A stretch of DNA of 40,720 nt from Chloroflexota bacterium (GTDB taxonomy: Bacteria; Chloroflexota; Dehalococcoidia; Lucifugimonadales; UBA3495). The stretch is from assembly GCA_028874075.1 (NCBI GenBank), contig JAPPLU010000060.1, positions 56,863 through 97,582 of the forward strand, read 5' to 3'. Position numbers and translations under genes: made by a program. The notes under the pieces were generated by a model. The model ran no database searches. It was not told where the DNA came from and worked only from the letters and a program-made list of their open reading frames with translations. The stretch's first letter is position 1, and each line of letters starts with the position of its first letter. Positions 14,520-24,575 of the stretch are shown one piece after another.

Positions 14520-17500
14520 CAATCTCCCCCTCCAACCTCTCTATGTCCTGCTCACTAAGGTTGAAGTACTTCGCCTCCGGGTGGTGGAAGACCACGGCGG
14601 ACACCGAACCCTCGGGGTCCATCATGGAACCCTCGGTAAGCTCTACGCCGATGTTAGCCTTCACATCCAGCAACCGGAACAGTTGCTCCTGGTCCTCCAG
14701 ACGCGGGCAGGCCGGGTAGCCAAAGGAAAAGCGCCTACCCCGGTACTGGGTTCGGAAGAGGTCCTGGAAGGTGAGTCCTGACGGGTCCCCGATGCCCCAC
14801 ATCTGGCGAATTTGTTTGTGCAGCAATTCGGCAAAGGCCTCCGCTGACTCCAGGGCAAGCACCTGAAGAATGTGGGAGTTTAGAAACTCACCTCGTTCCC
14901 GCATTTCATCGGCCAGCGCGCGAACGCCCGGCCCGACGGTTGTAGTGAACATGGCAACGTAGTCAGGCTGGCCTGAACCCACCGGGCGGGCGTAATCGGC
15001 CAGGCACAAGCCCTCCCGCTGGGACTGGCGACCAAAGTAGAACCTTTCCAGCACCGTTTCTCCATCCGGAGCGTATATCAACAACGTCTGTCCGTCAGAG
15101 TGGCACGGGAAAAACTTGAAAACGGCGTTTGCCTGGATGTCAGGGCGGGCCAGCATGATGTCTTCCACTCTGCGCACCTGGTCACGAAGCTCCAGAGCGT
15201 TCGACTCTTCCTGTTCCAGGGCCTCAGCGAACCGTCCCTTGTAACCCAGGTGCCGAACATAAAGCATCTGGGGATTAATGTAAGGGAATATATCCGCCAG
15301 ATCGTAATCATGAACGACGTGCAGCCGCAGGTCCGGCGGGTTGGGCACATCCAAATCATGGCTGACCTGGGCCGGGGTCACTGCGGCCGGACCGCCGCTT
15401 CCTGCCGCGGCATCCCGAGCCTGGGCGGAGTTCAGCAGTTCGTCGGTCTCCGCTTCTATTCCGGCCGCCAGCTTTTGCCGCTCGTCGGCGTCCTGGATAG
15501 TGTTGGCCAGAGCCAGTCCGCTCATGGCGTCCTGGGCGTAGGCCACCAGGCCATTGTATTCAGGTGCGATTCGCAGGCGGGTGAAGCGATTGGAAAGGGC
15601 AGCGCCGCCTACCAGGATGGGCGGCTCCACCCCTGCCTGCCGGAAATCCCGCACCGTTTCAACCATCATCTGGGCGGACTTCACCAGCAGGCCCGACAGC
15701 CCCACGATATCAGGGTGATGCTCGTTGCACGCCTCTATCAGGTCCTGTGGAGGCACCTTGATGCCCAGGTTGATTACGTGGTAACCGTTGTTGGACAGGA
15801 TGATGTCTACCAGGTTCTTGCCGATATCGTGCACATCGCCCTTCACTGTAGCCAGGATGACCTTGCCCTTGGTGGCCGAGTCGGCCCGCTCCATGTGGGG
15901 CTCCAGGTGGGCTACGGCAAACTTCATCGCCTCCGCAGACTGCAATACTTCTGCCACTATCAACTGGTTGGCGTTGAACTGGCGCCCCACTTCATCCATT
16001 CCGGCCATCAGCGGGCCATTGATCACTTCCAGGGGCGCTCGCCCCAGCAGGGCCTCGTCCAGGTCGTCGGCCAGCCCCTCCTTGGAACCTTCAATGATAG
16101 CCAGGGCCAGTCGCTCGTCCAGCGGGAGGTTGCTACGCTCCTCGGTTGTGGACTTGGGCGCCTTGTCCCGGAAATGGGCGGCGAATGCGGCCACCGGGTC
16201 ATCGCCCCGGTTCCAGATCAGGTCCTCAGAAAGTTTGCGTTCCTCCTCGGGAATGGACGTGTACCGCTGCATCATTTCCGAGTTGACGATGGCCATGTCC
16301 AGGCCTGCCTGGACGCAATGGTACAGGAAAACCGAGTTGAACACCTCGCGCCCCGCAGGCGGCAGACCGAAGGAGACGTTGGATATTCCCAGCACGGTCT
16401 TGGTGTTGGGCAGCGCCTCCTTGATAAGACGGACCCCTTCAATTGTCTCTGCCGCGGAACCAACGTAATTTTCATCGCCTGTGCCGGCCGGGAAAACCAG
16501 CGGGTCGAATATCAGATCTTCTTCCGGTATGCCGTACTTTTCAGTCAGCAACTTGTGAGAACGCTGGGCTATTTCCAGCTTGCGTTCTCTCGTGATGGCC
16601 TGGGCCTGGTCCTTGTCGTCGTCGATGCAGCCTACTACCAGTGCGGCGCCGTAGGCCCGGGCCAACGGAGTTACGGCCTGGAAACGGGCCTCCCCGTCCT
16701 CCAGGTTAACCGAGTTGATGATGGACTTACCCTGCAGCCGCTTCAGGGATTCTTCAATAACGGCGGCGTCAGTGGAGTCAACCATTATGGGACTCTTCAC
16801 CTTTTTGGTTACCAAGTCAAGGAATTCTATAATGTCCGACATCTCGTCCCGGTCCGGGTCCTGCAGACAAACGTCCAGTACGTGAGCGCCGTTACGCACC
16901 TGCCGGCGGCCGACTTCAGCGGCTTCTTCAAAGGAACCGCGACCGATCAGGCGGCGGAATCGGCGGCTGCCCAGTACATTTGTACGTTCACCCACGATAG
17001 CCGGCCGAGTGTCTTCATCAACCACCAGGGCCTCAATGCCCGAAACGCGGGACTCCTTGGACTGCACTGGTGTTCTTGGTACAGCGCCAGTGGCCCGCTT
17101 TGCCAGCAGTTGTATGTGTTCCGGCCCCGTCCCGCAGCAACCGCCAATGACGTTCAGCCAACCGTTCTCTATGAACCGGCCAATGGCGGCGGACAACATT
17201 TCGGGCGTCTCGTTGTATTTGCCATCCTCGTCAGGCAGGCCGGCATTGGGAAGGCAGGCGACGGGGAAACGGGATAGCCCCGCCAAGGTACGAATGTGGT
17301 CCGTCATAAAGTCCGGGCCTGTGGCGCAGTTGAATCCGATCCACAGCAAGTCGCGGTGCGACAGCGACGTGTAAAATGCCTCGGCGTCTTGGCCTGCCAG
17401 CAGAGTCCCCATGGGCTCGATAGTCCCCTGTATGGCCACGGGAATTTCGTAACCTAGTTCGGCAAATGCCTTGTCAATGCCGATTAGCCCCGCCTTGACA

Positions 17501-18018
17501 TTGATGGTGTCCTGGGTAGTTTCCAGCAACAACACGTCGACGCCGCCCTCCACCAGGCCCATGGCCTGTTCCCGGTAAGCGTCGGCAAGCTCGTCGAAAG
17601 TGATTCCCCCGGTTACGGATATGGTCTTGGTGGTAGGCCCCATGGAGCCAGCCACGAAACGGGGTTTTTCCGCTGTGGTGACTACGTCGGCTACGCTACG
17701 GGCCAGTTCGGCGGCAACCAGGTTGATGCGGTGGGCCTCGTGGGCTAGGTCATACTCCGCCAAGACGACGGAAGTGGCGCCAAAGGTGTTGGTCTCCAGG
17801 ATATCGGCCCCGGCGTCCAGGTAGGCGCGATGGATGTCGGAGATGACGTCGGGCCTGGTCAGGTTAAGGTATTCGTTGCAGCCCTCGTAGTCGGCGCCGC
17901 CAAAGTCGTCGGGCCCCAAATCCTTGCCCTGGATGGACGTGCCCATGGCGCCATCAACGACCAGAATTCGTTGACTGAACAGCGATTTCAGTTGATCTAT
18001 TCGGTCATAATTATGCAT
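14509..18018 (-). CDS. metH: Cobalamin-dependent methionine synthase
   Basis: MetH moves a methyl group from methyl-THF via cobalamin to homocysteine. All four modules are present in 1169 residues. The homocysteine domain has VVDGAMGTSIQ and zinc cysteines in GFNCATGP and GGCCGTGPEH. The pterin domain has VGERTNVLGSRRF and LDVCLQDPDRDE. The cobalamin cap and Rossmann domain has GDVHDIGKN, whose His is the lower cobalt ligand. The C-terminal AdoMet reactivation domain has SFGYPACPRLEDQ. The length is near the 1227 of E. coli. I chose ATG 18018, giving MHNYDRIDQLKS. A TTG at 18054 has no ribosome site, and the site before 18018 is weak too. It is a single gene ending in its own terminator. No cobalamin riboswitch is seen upstream. 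Confidence 0.96.
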   Translation of the reverse strand: MHNYDRIDQLKSLFSQRILVVDGAMGTSIQGKDLGPDDFGGADYEGCNEYLNLTRPDVISDIHRAYLDAGADILETNTFGATSVVLAEYDLAHEAHRINLVAAELARSVADVVTTAEKPRFVAGSMGPTTKTISVTGGITFDELADAYREQAMGLVEGGVDVLLLETTQDTINVKAGLIGIDKAFAELGYEIPVAIQGTIEPMGTLLAGQDAEAFYTSLSHRDLLWIGFNCATGPDFMTDHIRTLAGLSRFPVACLPNAGLPDEDGKYNETPEMLSAAIGRFIENGWLNVIGGCCGTGPEHIQLLAKRATGAVPRTPVQSKESRVSGIEALVVDEDTRPAIVGERTNVLGSRRFRRLIGRGSFEEAAEVGRRQVRNGAHVLDVCLQDPDRDEMSDIIEFLDLVTKKVKSPIMVDSTDAAVIEESLKRLQGKSIINSVNLEDGEARFQAVTPLARAYGAALVVGCIDDDKDQAQAITRERKLEIAQRSHKLLTEKYGIPEEDLIFDPLVFPAGTGDENYVGSAAETIEGVRLIKEALPNTKTVLGISNVSFGLPPAGREVFNSVFLYHCVQAGLDMAIVNSEMMQRYTSIPEEERKLSEDLIWNRGDDPVAAFAAHFRDKAPKSTTEERSNLPLDERLALAIIEGSKEGLADDLDEALLGRAPLEVINGPLMAGMDEVGRQFNANQLIVAEVLQSAEAMKFAVAHLEPHMERADSATKGKVILATVKGDVHDIGKNLVDIILSNNGYHVINLGIKVPPQDLIEACNEHHPDIVGLSGLLVKSAQMMVETVRDFRQAGVEPPILVGGAALSNRFTRLRIAPEYNGLVAYAQDAMSGLALANTIQDADERQKLAAGIEAETDELLNSAQARDAAAGSGGPAAVTPAQVSHDLDVPNPPDLRLHVVHDYDLADIFPYINPQMLYVRHLGYKGRFAEALEQEESNALELRDQVRRVEDIMLARPDIQANAVFKFFPCHSDGQTLLIYAPDGETVLERFYFGRQSQREGLCLADYARPVGSGQPDYVAMFTTTVGPGVRALADEMRERGEFLNSHILQVLALESAEAFAELLHKQIRQMWGIGDPSGLTFQDLFRTQYRGRRFSFGYPACPRLEDQEQLFRLLDVKANIGVELTEGSMMDPEGSVSAVVFHHPEAKYFNLSEQDIERLEGEIGGR

Positions 18019-18215
18019 AGTTTCACAATGGTTTATCCTAGTGGGTTCGCCCAAGCCTATATTCCGGGGCGCGGGACTGTCAAATTGCCCATTGAATCGG
18101 ATAGTAGAACAACAACAGTTGCACGCTTCTGCGCTTTAGCCCTGCACGAAAAGTGGACAATGTTTGCCAGTGCACTTACTCTCCATTAGCCGCGCTGGTC
18201 ACGAGGTTTACGCTG

Positions 18216-19193
18216 ATGACTCCCCCTTTCCTGATTAATGAAGCTCCAAACATCATACGCCTGCTGTCCAACCCAGCTGGGATGGCTGACGTAGTCGGGG
18301 ACCGGGCAAAGGGAACGATTCTGGGACTGGCAGCGGGCAACTTACTCGGCTTGCCGGTGGAAGGCTGGTCCGCCGCTCACATTTTCCGAAATTTCCCGAA
18401 TGGCGTGACGCAAATTGACCCCCTTGAACGTGTCCGCCCCATGGATGACGATCTGGCCCAGACGGTGGACCTGGCCGAATCGCTGGTGGCCGGAGGAAAC
18501 TTTGTACCCGACTTTGGCAGCCGCCTGGTCAGGTGGCGCCGGGAGAATGGTAGAGGCATCGGCATCACAACATCTGCAGTGATTGATCTGCTTGAAAAGG
18601 GCTTCCCGCCGGCTGAAGCCGCCAGTATTGTCTACGAAGAAAGGGATCACATTGCTCCCAATGGGGGTTTGATGCGTTGCGCCCCTGTGGCCCTTGCGCG
18701 GCACTCCGACCCGGAAGGGCTGGTCAAGGATAGCGCAGCAACCTGCACTGTGACCCACTATGCGCCGGCCTGCCAGTGGTCATGCGTGATCATGAATGCT
18801 GCGATCTATTTACTCCTGAAAGGCAGGTACCCTTCAATTGAAGACCTGGTCATGGCGGCGGCAACCGACGGCGCCCAGGCCGATGTTGTTGAATGGGCGA
18901 TGCGGACTGGGGAGGATCTGGGCGACCTGGAATTCGACCGGGGTCATATCGGGCATACATTGCTGTGCATGCAGGCCGGCCTTTGGGCGCTAAAGACACC
19001 GCTGGACCTGGAGAACGCCCTGGTGAAGATTGTCAGCGCGGGCGGCGATACCGATACCAACGGGGCCGTGGCCGGGGCAGTGCTCGGCGCCCGGTATGGC
19101 GCAGCTGCGATTCCAGATCGCTGGATCGAGTGCATACCGGAGAGGGAACGATTGGAAGACCTGGCGTTGAAACTTCTGAACGCCGCCCCATAG
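18216..19193 (+). CDS. ADP-ribosylglycohydrolase family protein
   Basis: A 325-residue all-helical protein of the ADP-ribosyl-(dinitrogen reductase) hydrolase family (DraG/ARH), which removes ADP-ribose from proteins or small molecules using two Mg or Mn ions. Signatures are RAKGTILGLAAGNLLGLPVE near the N-terminus, the first metal cluster at RPMDDDLAQTVDLAE, PNGGLMRCAPVAL in the middle, and GGDTDTNGAVAGAVLGARYG near the C-terminus with the second acidic cluster. In relatives the first cluster reads TDDT, while here it is MDDD. I chose ATG 18216, with GAGG 9 bases upstream. In-frame starts at 18153 and 18282 are less supported. No ADP-ribosyltransferase or nif gene is nearby, so the target is unknown. 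Confidence 0.88.
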   Translation: MTPPFLINEAPNIIRLLSNPAGMADVVGDRAKGTILGLAAGNLLGLPVEGWSAAHIFRNFPNGVTQIDPLERVRPMDDDLAQTVDLAESLVAGGNFVPDFGSRLVRWRRENGRGIGITTSAVIDLLEKGFPPAEAASIVYEERDHIAPNGGLMRCAPVALARHSDPEGLVKDSAATCTVTHYAPACQWSCVIMNAAIYLLLKGRYPSIEDLVMAAATDGAQADVVEWAMRTGEDLGDLEFDRGHIGHTLLCMQAGLWALKTPLDLENALVKIVSAGGDTDTNGAVAGAVLGARYGAAAIPDRWIECIPERERLEDLALKLLNAAP

Positions 19194-19204
19194 AGGCGGC
19201 GTTC
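19178..19204. terminator. Hairpin spanning the stop codon of the ADP-ribosylglycohydrolase gene
   Basis: GAACGCCGCC (19178-19187) pairs perfectly with GGCGGCGTTC (19195-19204). The stop TAG lies in the 7-base loop. There is no strong U-tract on either side. It lies between convergent genes and probably ends transcription in both directions. Confidence 0.55.
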
Positions 19205-19236
19205 ACAGTTGAGCCTCGTTTCTGATTGCCTGTGAA

Positions 19237-21819
19237 TCAGGCAAACCTCTCGGCCAGCGCGTCCCGATTCAATTCCAACCAGCGGGAGTTAAGCTTGACC
19301 CGCTCCAGAGCCTGGCGAATGGTGCGATCGGCAGCGGGAGCCGGGTGCTCCTGGAAGAATGCTTGCACCTCATCAATCTTGGCCGCGTCTGTAAAATTGC
19401 CACAGACGGAAACTAGGCGCATGATCCCGAAGCCGCCGGAACCGTATCGGCGGTCAAACTCAGCCCAATTGTCTTGAACAAACTGCCAGGCAAGGTGCCG
19501 CCCCTTCAGGTTGGCCGCCACGGCAGTTACTACGGAAATTGTGTCCTGGGAGCGAACGTCGTCGGTCAGCGTCCTGCGCAGAGTTTCGTCCAGCAATTCC
19601 GATTGAGTGAATCTGGCAACGGACAACAAGAGCCTTATCTTTTCTTCCTGAAGCTCTGCTTTGCGTTCCAGGTCCCAAAGCTGTTCGTATGTTTGTTCAT
19701 TGCCCGCTTGGGCGGCCAGGCTGAAGACCACTCCTCGCAAGTCCGGTGGCAAGGTGGAGGCGTCCTCCAGGTAGCCTTGGAACCGCTCCGTGGCCTGGCT
19801 AAGCAGATCCGCATCTCCGTAGCCCCCTGCCTGGCTCAGCACCGTTGAACGAAGTAGGGCGTCCAGGTGTCCCTCACCTTCCCGAGCGTCCCAACCGATG
19901 CGGCGGGCTGCCGGGCCGAAGAGGTTTCGGGCAAAGGAGCGGAAGTTCTCATGGCAAGGCTCCTCCGCCACCAGTAGTTCGAAGTCCCGCAGGTTGCTTG
20001 CCAGATCGCTCCACACGGAAGCGTCAGTCTCGTTCTCGTAAGCTGCCGCTATATCCAAGAACTGGGTAATAGGCAGCAACCCGGCTTTGGACAGTGCGTA
20101 TGCGTCGTTCTGGATGCCCAACCGGTCGGTGGCTGGCAGGGTAAGCGCGCTGATGGCGGGAATAAGCCTTTGCCAATCCTCCGATGAATTGTTGACGCGG
20201 AAGAAGCCCGTCTGAGACGGATTTACCTTGAACCAGGAGTCGCTGCCAGAGGACCGGGGAAGCTGCACCCTGGCCTGGGATTCGTTCATGACCAGTGATT
20301 CTCCGCCGCCGCTGTGCGAAATCCCTACAGGTACCTGCCATACCAGGTTTTCCGGTTCAGACTCCCCCAGCAAGTTGTCGTAGACAAAGCGCTCCTGGGT
20401 CAGGGCCAGTTCGAGGTTGTCGCCCGATTCCCGGGTTTCCACATTGAGCACCGGGTAGCCCATTTGCCCCGTCCAGGTATTCATGATGGCAGTAACCGGT
20501 AACTGGGACGCATCCTCCAGGGCAGCCCATAGGTCTTGGGTGCGGGCGTTGGCGTACTGGTTGGCGGTCAGGTACTGGTGCAGTCCTTGCCGGAAAACCT
20601 CCGGCGTCAGGAACTGTTCCAGCATTCGGATTACCGAGGCGCCTTTGCTGTAGCTGATCGCGTCGAAAAGCTGGCTGATTTCAGCCGGGTCCTTCACCTC
20701 CTGCTCGATAGGATGGGAGTTCTTCAAGCCGTCCAGGCTCAGGGCCCGGTTGGTGTCCATGTTGACGAACTGGGTCCACATATCCCACTCGGGGAAGGCC
20801 CAATCGGTGGCCTTGGTGCCCATCCAGGAGGCAAAACTTTCGTTGAGCCACAGGTCGTCCCACCATTCCATCGTAACCAGGTCGCCGAACCACATGTGGG
20901 CCATTTCGTGGGCCACCACTTCCGCCACCCGCTGACGGGTGCCCGCGGAGGAGTTTTCCGGGTCCACCAGCAGCGCCGTCTCTCGGTAGGTTATGCACCC
21001 CCAGTTCTCCATGGCTCCGGCTGCGAAGTCGGGAATGGCTAGATGGTCCAACTTTTCCAAGGGATAGGGTATTCCGAAGTATTCGTTGAAAAACTCCAGC
21101 ATCCGGGCCGAGGTTTCCAGGGCGAACCTGCCCTGTTCTTCCTTCCCCCTTGTGGTCCAGACGCCGACCGTGGTGTTATTGACCGCTTCCTGCTCGATAT
21201 AGCTCAGGTCGCCCACCACAAAGGCCATCAGGTAAGTCGACATTATCGGCGTGCGGTGGAACATTACGGACTTGAACCCGGCGTCCAGCCCCGCCTGCTC
21301 GAGAATGGGGGTATTGGACACGGCTACCATGTCTGCCGGTATGTTCAGGGTAAGCTGGAAGGTGGCTTTGCAGGCCGGTTCATCCCAGCAGGGGAAAGCC
21401 CGGCGGGCGTCGGTAGCTTCGAACTGGGTAGTCGCCAGGTAGCTGACTTCCCCCTCCGGATTAACGTACTGGCTGCGATAGAAACCCCTCAATTTGTCGT
21501 TAAGCTCACCAACAAATCGGAGGTCAAGTTGGGCCGGACCCGCCTCAATAGTCTCAGGAAAGGCGATTGTAACGGTTTCGGTTTCTTTGTCCTGGGTTAT
21601 GGCTGATGCCCGAATCCATTGCCCGTCCTTGATCACCATCCCCGCAGAAACTCTCACTTCGGCGGCGTTCAGGACGATTTCAGAAGTGGCCTCTCTGACG
21701 TCAATGTCAATTACTTCCAGTCCGTCGAATGTGAACTTGTCCATGTAGGGCTGCAGGGTGATCTGGTAGTGCACGGGGCGAACATTTTCGGGCAATACTA
21801 CGGCGTCGGCGCTGGGCAT
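19237..21819 (-). CDS. pepN: M1 family metallo-aminopeptidase (aminopeptidase N type)
   Basis: An 860-residue zinc aminopeptidase that trims N-terminal residues from peptides. The substrate-anchoring GAMEN motif is at 268-272. The zinc motif is HEMAH (304-308) with the third ligand E327 in LNESFA. The transition-state Tyr is likely that of the AISYSKGAS segment. The N-terminal beta domain and the long C-terminal helical domain (ERAP1-like) are both complete, as in tricorn-interacting-factor-type enzymes. No signal peptide is visible, so it should act in the cytoplasm, recycling peptides. It begins MPSADAVVLPENVRP with ATG at 21819. It is followed by a hairpin and convergent with the ADP-ribosylglycohydrolase gene. 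Confidence 0.95.
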   Translation of the reverse strand: MPSADAVVLPENVRPVHYQITLQPYMDKFTFDGLEVIDIDVREATSEIVLNAAEVRVSAGMVIKDGQWIRASAITQDKETETVTIAFPETIEAGPAQLDLRFVGELNDKLRGFYRSQYVNPEGEVSYLATTQFEATDARRAFPCWDEPACKATFQLTLNIPADMVAVSNTPILEQAGLDAGFKSVMFHRTPIMSTYLMAFVVGDLSYIEQEAVNNTTVGVWTTRGKEEQGRFALETSARMLEFFNEYFGIPYPLEKLDHLAIPDFAAGAMENWGCITYRETALLVDPENSSAGTRQRVAEVVAHEMAHMWFGDLVTMEWWDDLWLNESFASWMGTKATDWAFPEWDMWTQFVNMDTNRALSLDGLKNSHPIEQEVKDPAEISQLFDAISYSKGASVIRMLEQFLTPEVFRQGLHQYLTANQYANARTQDLWAALEDASQLPVTAIMNTWTGQMGYPVLNVETRESGDNLELALTQERFVYDNLLGESEPENLVWQVPVGISHSGGGESLVMNESQARVQLPRSSGSDSWFKVNPSQTGFFRVNNSSEDWQRLIPAISALTLPATDRLGIQNDAYALSKAGLLPITQFLDIAAAYENETDASVWSDLASNLRDFELLVAEEPCHENFRSFARNLFGPAARRIGWDAREGEGHLDALLRSTVLSQAGGYGDADLLSQATERFQGYLEDASTLPPDLRGVVFSLAAQAGNEQTYEQLWDLERKAELQEEKIRLLLSVARFTQSELLDETLRRTLTDDVRSQDTISVVTAVAANLKGRHLAWQFVQDNWAEFDRRYGSGGFGIMRLVSVCGNFTDAAKIDEVQAFFQEHPAPAADRTIRQALERVKLNSRWLELNRDALAERFA

Positions 21820-21930
21820 TTTGTTGCTCCTGTAAATCTCTTGAGTGAAACTTCAAGAGAGTCCTGTCTTGATTTCTTCATGGTGGCAGTGTTTCGACCA
21901 AAGCAATGATAAGGGCAGAGAAGTAGCGGT

Positions 21931-22326
21931 TCAACCGGACGTGTCTCCGCCTCCGATTTCGCCATTCCCTGGTCCCTCGAGGCCATCCGTTTCAACGGTC
22001 TCTGACGGTTCCTCCACGTCTGCCGACTCTGCCAGTTCCCTGTACACCTTGATGGCGGCAGCCCTGGTGATGGCAAAGTGGGTAATTGGCCCAAGGAACA
22101 CGGCCTGAACCACACTCGTTAGAATTGGGCCCCACGATAGCAATCGCATGCGAGGGGAAGGCGTCAAGTCTTCCGGCAGTGTTCCCAAATGGGGCAGGAG
22201 TTCCAGAAAGACCAGACCCATCCTGAACGCGAAAATCCCAAGGAACCAAAGAATGGCTAACAGAGCCATGGAGAGGAAGTCACTCGCGTCCAGACCCAGC
22301 TCAATGTAGTAACCCCCTAACCGCAT
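21931..22326 (-). CDS. Hypothetical small membrane protein
   Basis: A 131-residue protein with two likely membrane segments, about residues 14-38 (LSMALLAILWFLGIFAFRMG) and about 54-78 (LLSWGPILTSVVQAVFLGPI). A soluble, acidic C-terminal tail rich in Glu, Thr and Gly follows. I recognise no family. ATG 22326 has GAGGCGGGG just upstream. A GTG further up (22362) is less likely. It is 111 bases upstream of the aminopeptidase gene in the same direction and may share its transcript. It is divergent from leuC. Confidence 0.6.
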   Translation of the reverse strand: MRLGGYYIELGLDASDFLSMALLAILWFLGIFAFRMGLVFLELLPHLGTLPEDLTPSPRMRLLSWGPILTSVVQAVFLGPITHFAITRAAAIKVYRELAESADVEEPSETVETDGLEGPGNGEIGGGDTSG

Positions 22327-22409
22327 CCCCGCCTCGCAATTTTGCTCTTCGAAATGGCGCACGTATTACTGATGGATCATCGACTGGACTATCTGGCAAA
22401 AGCTCTTGG

Positions 22410-22438
22410 CTGTCAACCGTAAGGCAGAATGTTATAAT
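22410..22438 (+). promoter_or_regulatory. Likely promoter of the leuC-leuD-ThDP operon
   Basis: CTGTCA (22410-22415) and a perfect TATAAT (22433-22438) are 17 bases apart. The expected start near 22445 leaves a leader of about 70 bases before leuC. I see no leader peptide rich in Leu codons and no attenuator. Confidence 0.6.
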
Positions 22439-22515
22439 GGCCCGAACGTTGCGACCACCCCCATTCTCATAGTTAAATCCAAGTCCGACAAGATATTCGG
22501 GGAGAGAAACTACCT

Positions 22516-23916
22516 ATGCCGCCAAGGACGATGTTCGAGAAGATTTGGAATTCCCACGTAGTTCACGAGGAGCCCGGGCAGCCCTCGGTTTTGTATATAG
22601 ACCTTCATTTGATTCATGAGGTTACCACCCCCCAGGCCTTTGAGGGGTTGCGTATGGCAGGCCGAAGTGTGCGGCGCCCCGATCTCACGGTGGCGACTGT
22701 GGATCACAATACGCCCACTTGGGATCTGTCTCTGCCCATTACCGACGAAATTTCCAAGGGTCAGCTGGATGCCATGGTGGAGAACACGCGCGAGTTTGGC
22801 ATTCCCTTGTATGACCGGTTCAGCCCCTACCAGGGCATTGTTCACGTCATCGGGCCCGATCTTGGGTACACCCTCCCCGGCAAGACAGTGGTGTGCGGCG
22901 ATAGCCACACCTCGACCCATGGCGCGCTGGGTTGTTTCGCCCTGGGCATTGGCACCTCCGAGGTGGAGCACGTACTGGCCACCCAGACCTTGCGCCAGTT
23001 CAAGCCCCAGACCATGGAAGTGCGGGTCAACGGGCAGCTTCCCACGGGGGTGGTGGCCAAGGATGTCATTCTAGGCATCATAGGCCACATCGGTATCGGT
23101 GGCGGTGTGGGGCACGTTATCGAATATACCGGTGAAGCAATTCGCTCGTTGTCTATGGATGGCCGCATGACCGTATGCAATATGAGCATTGAGGGTGGAG
23201 CCCGGGCGGGAATGATCGCTCCTGACGAAACGACGTTTGAGTATGTCTCGGGCCGCCAGTATGCCCCCAAGGGCAAGGACCTTGATCGAGCAATTGACGA
23301 TTGGCGTCAGCTGCCAACCGATGCAGGCGCTACCTTCGACAAACTTGTTGAAATTGATGCCGCTACCCTGGAACCCTTCGTAACCTGGGGTACCAATCCC
23401 GGCATGGTTGCTAAAGTAACCGACCGTGTGCCTGACCCTGCTTCCTTCGATGATCCTGGGCAACAGGAGGCCGCCGGAAGGGCTCTTACCTATATGGGTC
23501 TGGAACCCGATACCCCAATTTCCGACATTAAGCTGGACCGGGTCTTTATTGGGGCATGCACCAACTCCCGGCTTGAGGACTTGCGTGCCGCCGCCGAAGT
23601 AATTAAGGGCCGCAAGGTGCACCCCGACGTTTACGCCATGGTGGTGCCCGGTTCTGCCCTGGTTAAGGTGCAGGCAGAAACCGAGGGCCTGGACCGCATT
23701 TTCATGGACGCAGGTTTTGACTGGCGGGTGGCCGGCTGCTCAATGTGCCTGGGAATGAACCCTGACATACTGTCTCCGGGCCAGCGGTGCGCATCCACCT
23801 CCAACCGGAACTTCGAGGGAAGGCAGGGTAAGGGCGGCCGCACCCATTTGGTAAGCCCGCCCATGGCCGCAGCCGCCGCCATCGCCGGCCACTTTGTCGA
23901 TATCAGGGAATGGTAG
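22516..23916 (+). CDS. leuC: 3-isopropylmalate dehydratase large subunit (aconitase family)
   Basis: A 466-residue aconitase-superfamily protein. LeuC with LeuD isomerises 2- to 3-isopropylmalate using a 4Fe-4S cluster. Cluster cysteines are visible in [10 protein letters not shown] and [10 protein letters not shown]. The N-terminal [27 protein letters not shown] and [14 protein letters not shown] stretches are typical LeuC, and the length is the family norm. The ATG has GGGGAGAG about ten bases upstream. It is the first gene of an operon with leuD and a ThDP enzyme. The usual partners leuA and leuB are absent from the window. A related hydro-lyase role, such as on citramalate or another 2-hydroxy diacid, cannot be excluded. 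Confidence 0.93.
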   Translation: MPPRTMFEKIWNSHVVHEEPGQPSVLYIDLHLIHEVTTPQAFEGLRMAGRSVRRPDLTVATVDHNTPTWDLSLPITDEISKGQLDAMVENTREFGIPLYDRFSPYQGIVHVIGPDLGYTLPGKTVVCGDSHTSTHGALGCFALGIGTSEVEHVLATQTLRQFKPQTMEVRVNGQLPTGVVAKDVILGIIGHIGIGGGVGHVIEYTGEAIRSLSMDGRMTVCNMSIEGGARAGMIAPDETTFEYVSGRQYAPKGKDLDRAIDDWRQLPTDAGATFDKLVEIDAATLEPFVTWGTNPGMVAKVTDRVPDPASFDDPGQQEAAGRALTYMGLEPDTPISDIKLDRVFIGACTNSRLEDLRAAAEVIKGRKVHPDVYAMVVPGSALVKVQAETEGLDRIFMDAGFDWRVAGCSMCLGMNPDILSPGQRCASTSNRNFEGRQGKGGRTHLVSPPMAAAAAIAGHFVDIREW

Positions 23917-23928
23917 GAGAAGAGCGAA

Positions 23929-24519
23929 ATGGAGCCTTTTGTGAGGATCAATGGGGTGGCCGCACCCCTGGACCGGGTGAATGTCGATACCGATGCAATC
24001 ATTCCGGCCATTCACCTCAAGAGCATCCGCCGCACCGGCTACGGGCAGTTCCTGTTCGAGCGGTGGCGGTTCAATGAGGACGGCAGCGCCAGGCCCGAGT
24101 TTGTGCTGAATCAGCCCAGCTATGCAAACGCGAACATTCTTATCGCCGGCAATAACTTCGGTTGCGGGTCGTCGCGCGAACACGCCCCCTGGGCGTTGGG
24201 GGAATACGGAATCCGCTGCGTCATCGCGCCCAGCTTTGCGGACATTTTCTTCAACAACTGTTTCCAGAACGGCCTGCTGCCTATAGTCCTGCCGGAGGAA
24301 ACAGTTCGCCAGTTTATGGACCTGGCCTTGGAGAACCCGGGGATAGAGTTGCATGTTGACCTGGAGGGTCAGCGTGTTTGGGACGAGAACGAGGAAATAG
24401 TCGCCGAGTTTGACGTTGACTCCTTCCGCCGTTATTGCCTGCTCAACGGGCTCGACGATATCGGCCTGACTTTGCAGCAGGAGGACAAAATAGCCGCATT
24501 TGAGGCGGCCGGAGGCTAG
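23929..24519 (+). CDS. leuD: 3-isopropylmalate dehydratase small subunit
   Basis: A 196-residue swivel-domain subunit of the LeuCD dehydratase. Family marks are [20 protein letters not shown] at the N-terminus, [15 protein letters not shown] (substrate-binding loop), [20 protein letters not shown], and a C-terminal [17 protein letters not shown]. The length is usual. It starts 12 bases after leuC with GGAGAAGAG ahead of the ATG, so the subunits are co-translated in equal amounts. Confidence 0.95.
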   Translation: MEPFVRINGVAAPLDRVNVDTDAIIPAIHLKSIRRTGYGQFLFERWRFNEDGSARPEFVLNQPSYANANILIAGNNFGCGSSREHAPWALGEYGIRCVIAPSFADIFFNNCFQNGLLPIVLPEETVRQFMDLALENPGIELHVDLEGQRVWDENEEIVAEFDVDSFRRYCLLNGLDDIGLTLQQEDKIAAFEAAGG

Positions 24520-24575
24520 TTGCCGTCCTTTCGCCTGCTGGGTTGCCCCACAAATCAATGGAAGAGGGTGAGCAA

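Noticed and set aside
15100..17277. A 725-codon open frame on the plus strand opposite metH
   Set aside because: It is antisense to a complete MetH with all domains. Its protein has no family pattern and is rich in His, Gln and Val as expected for a complement of GC-rich codons.
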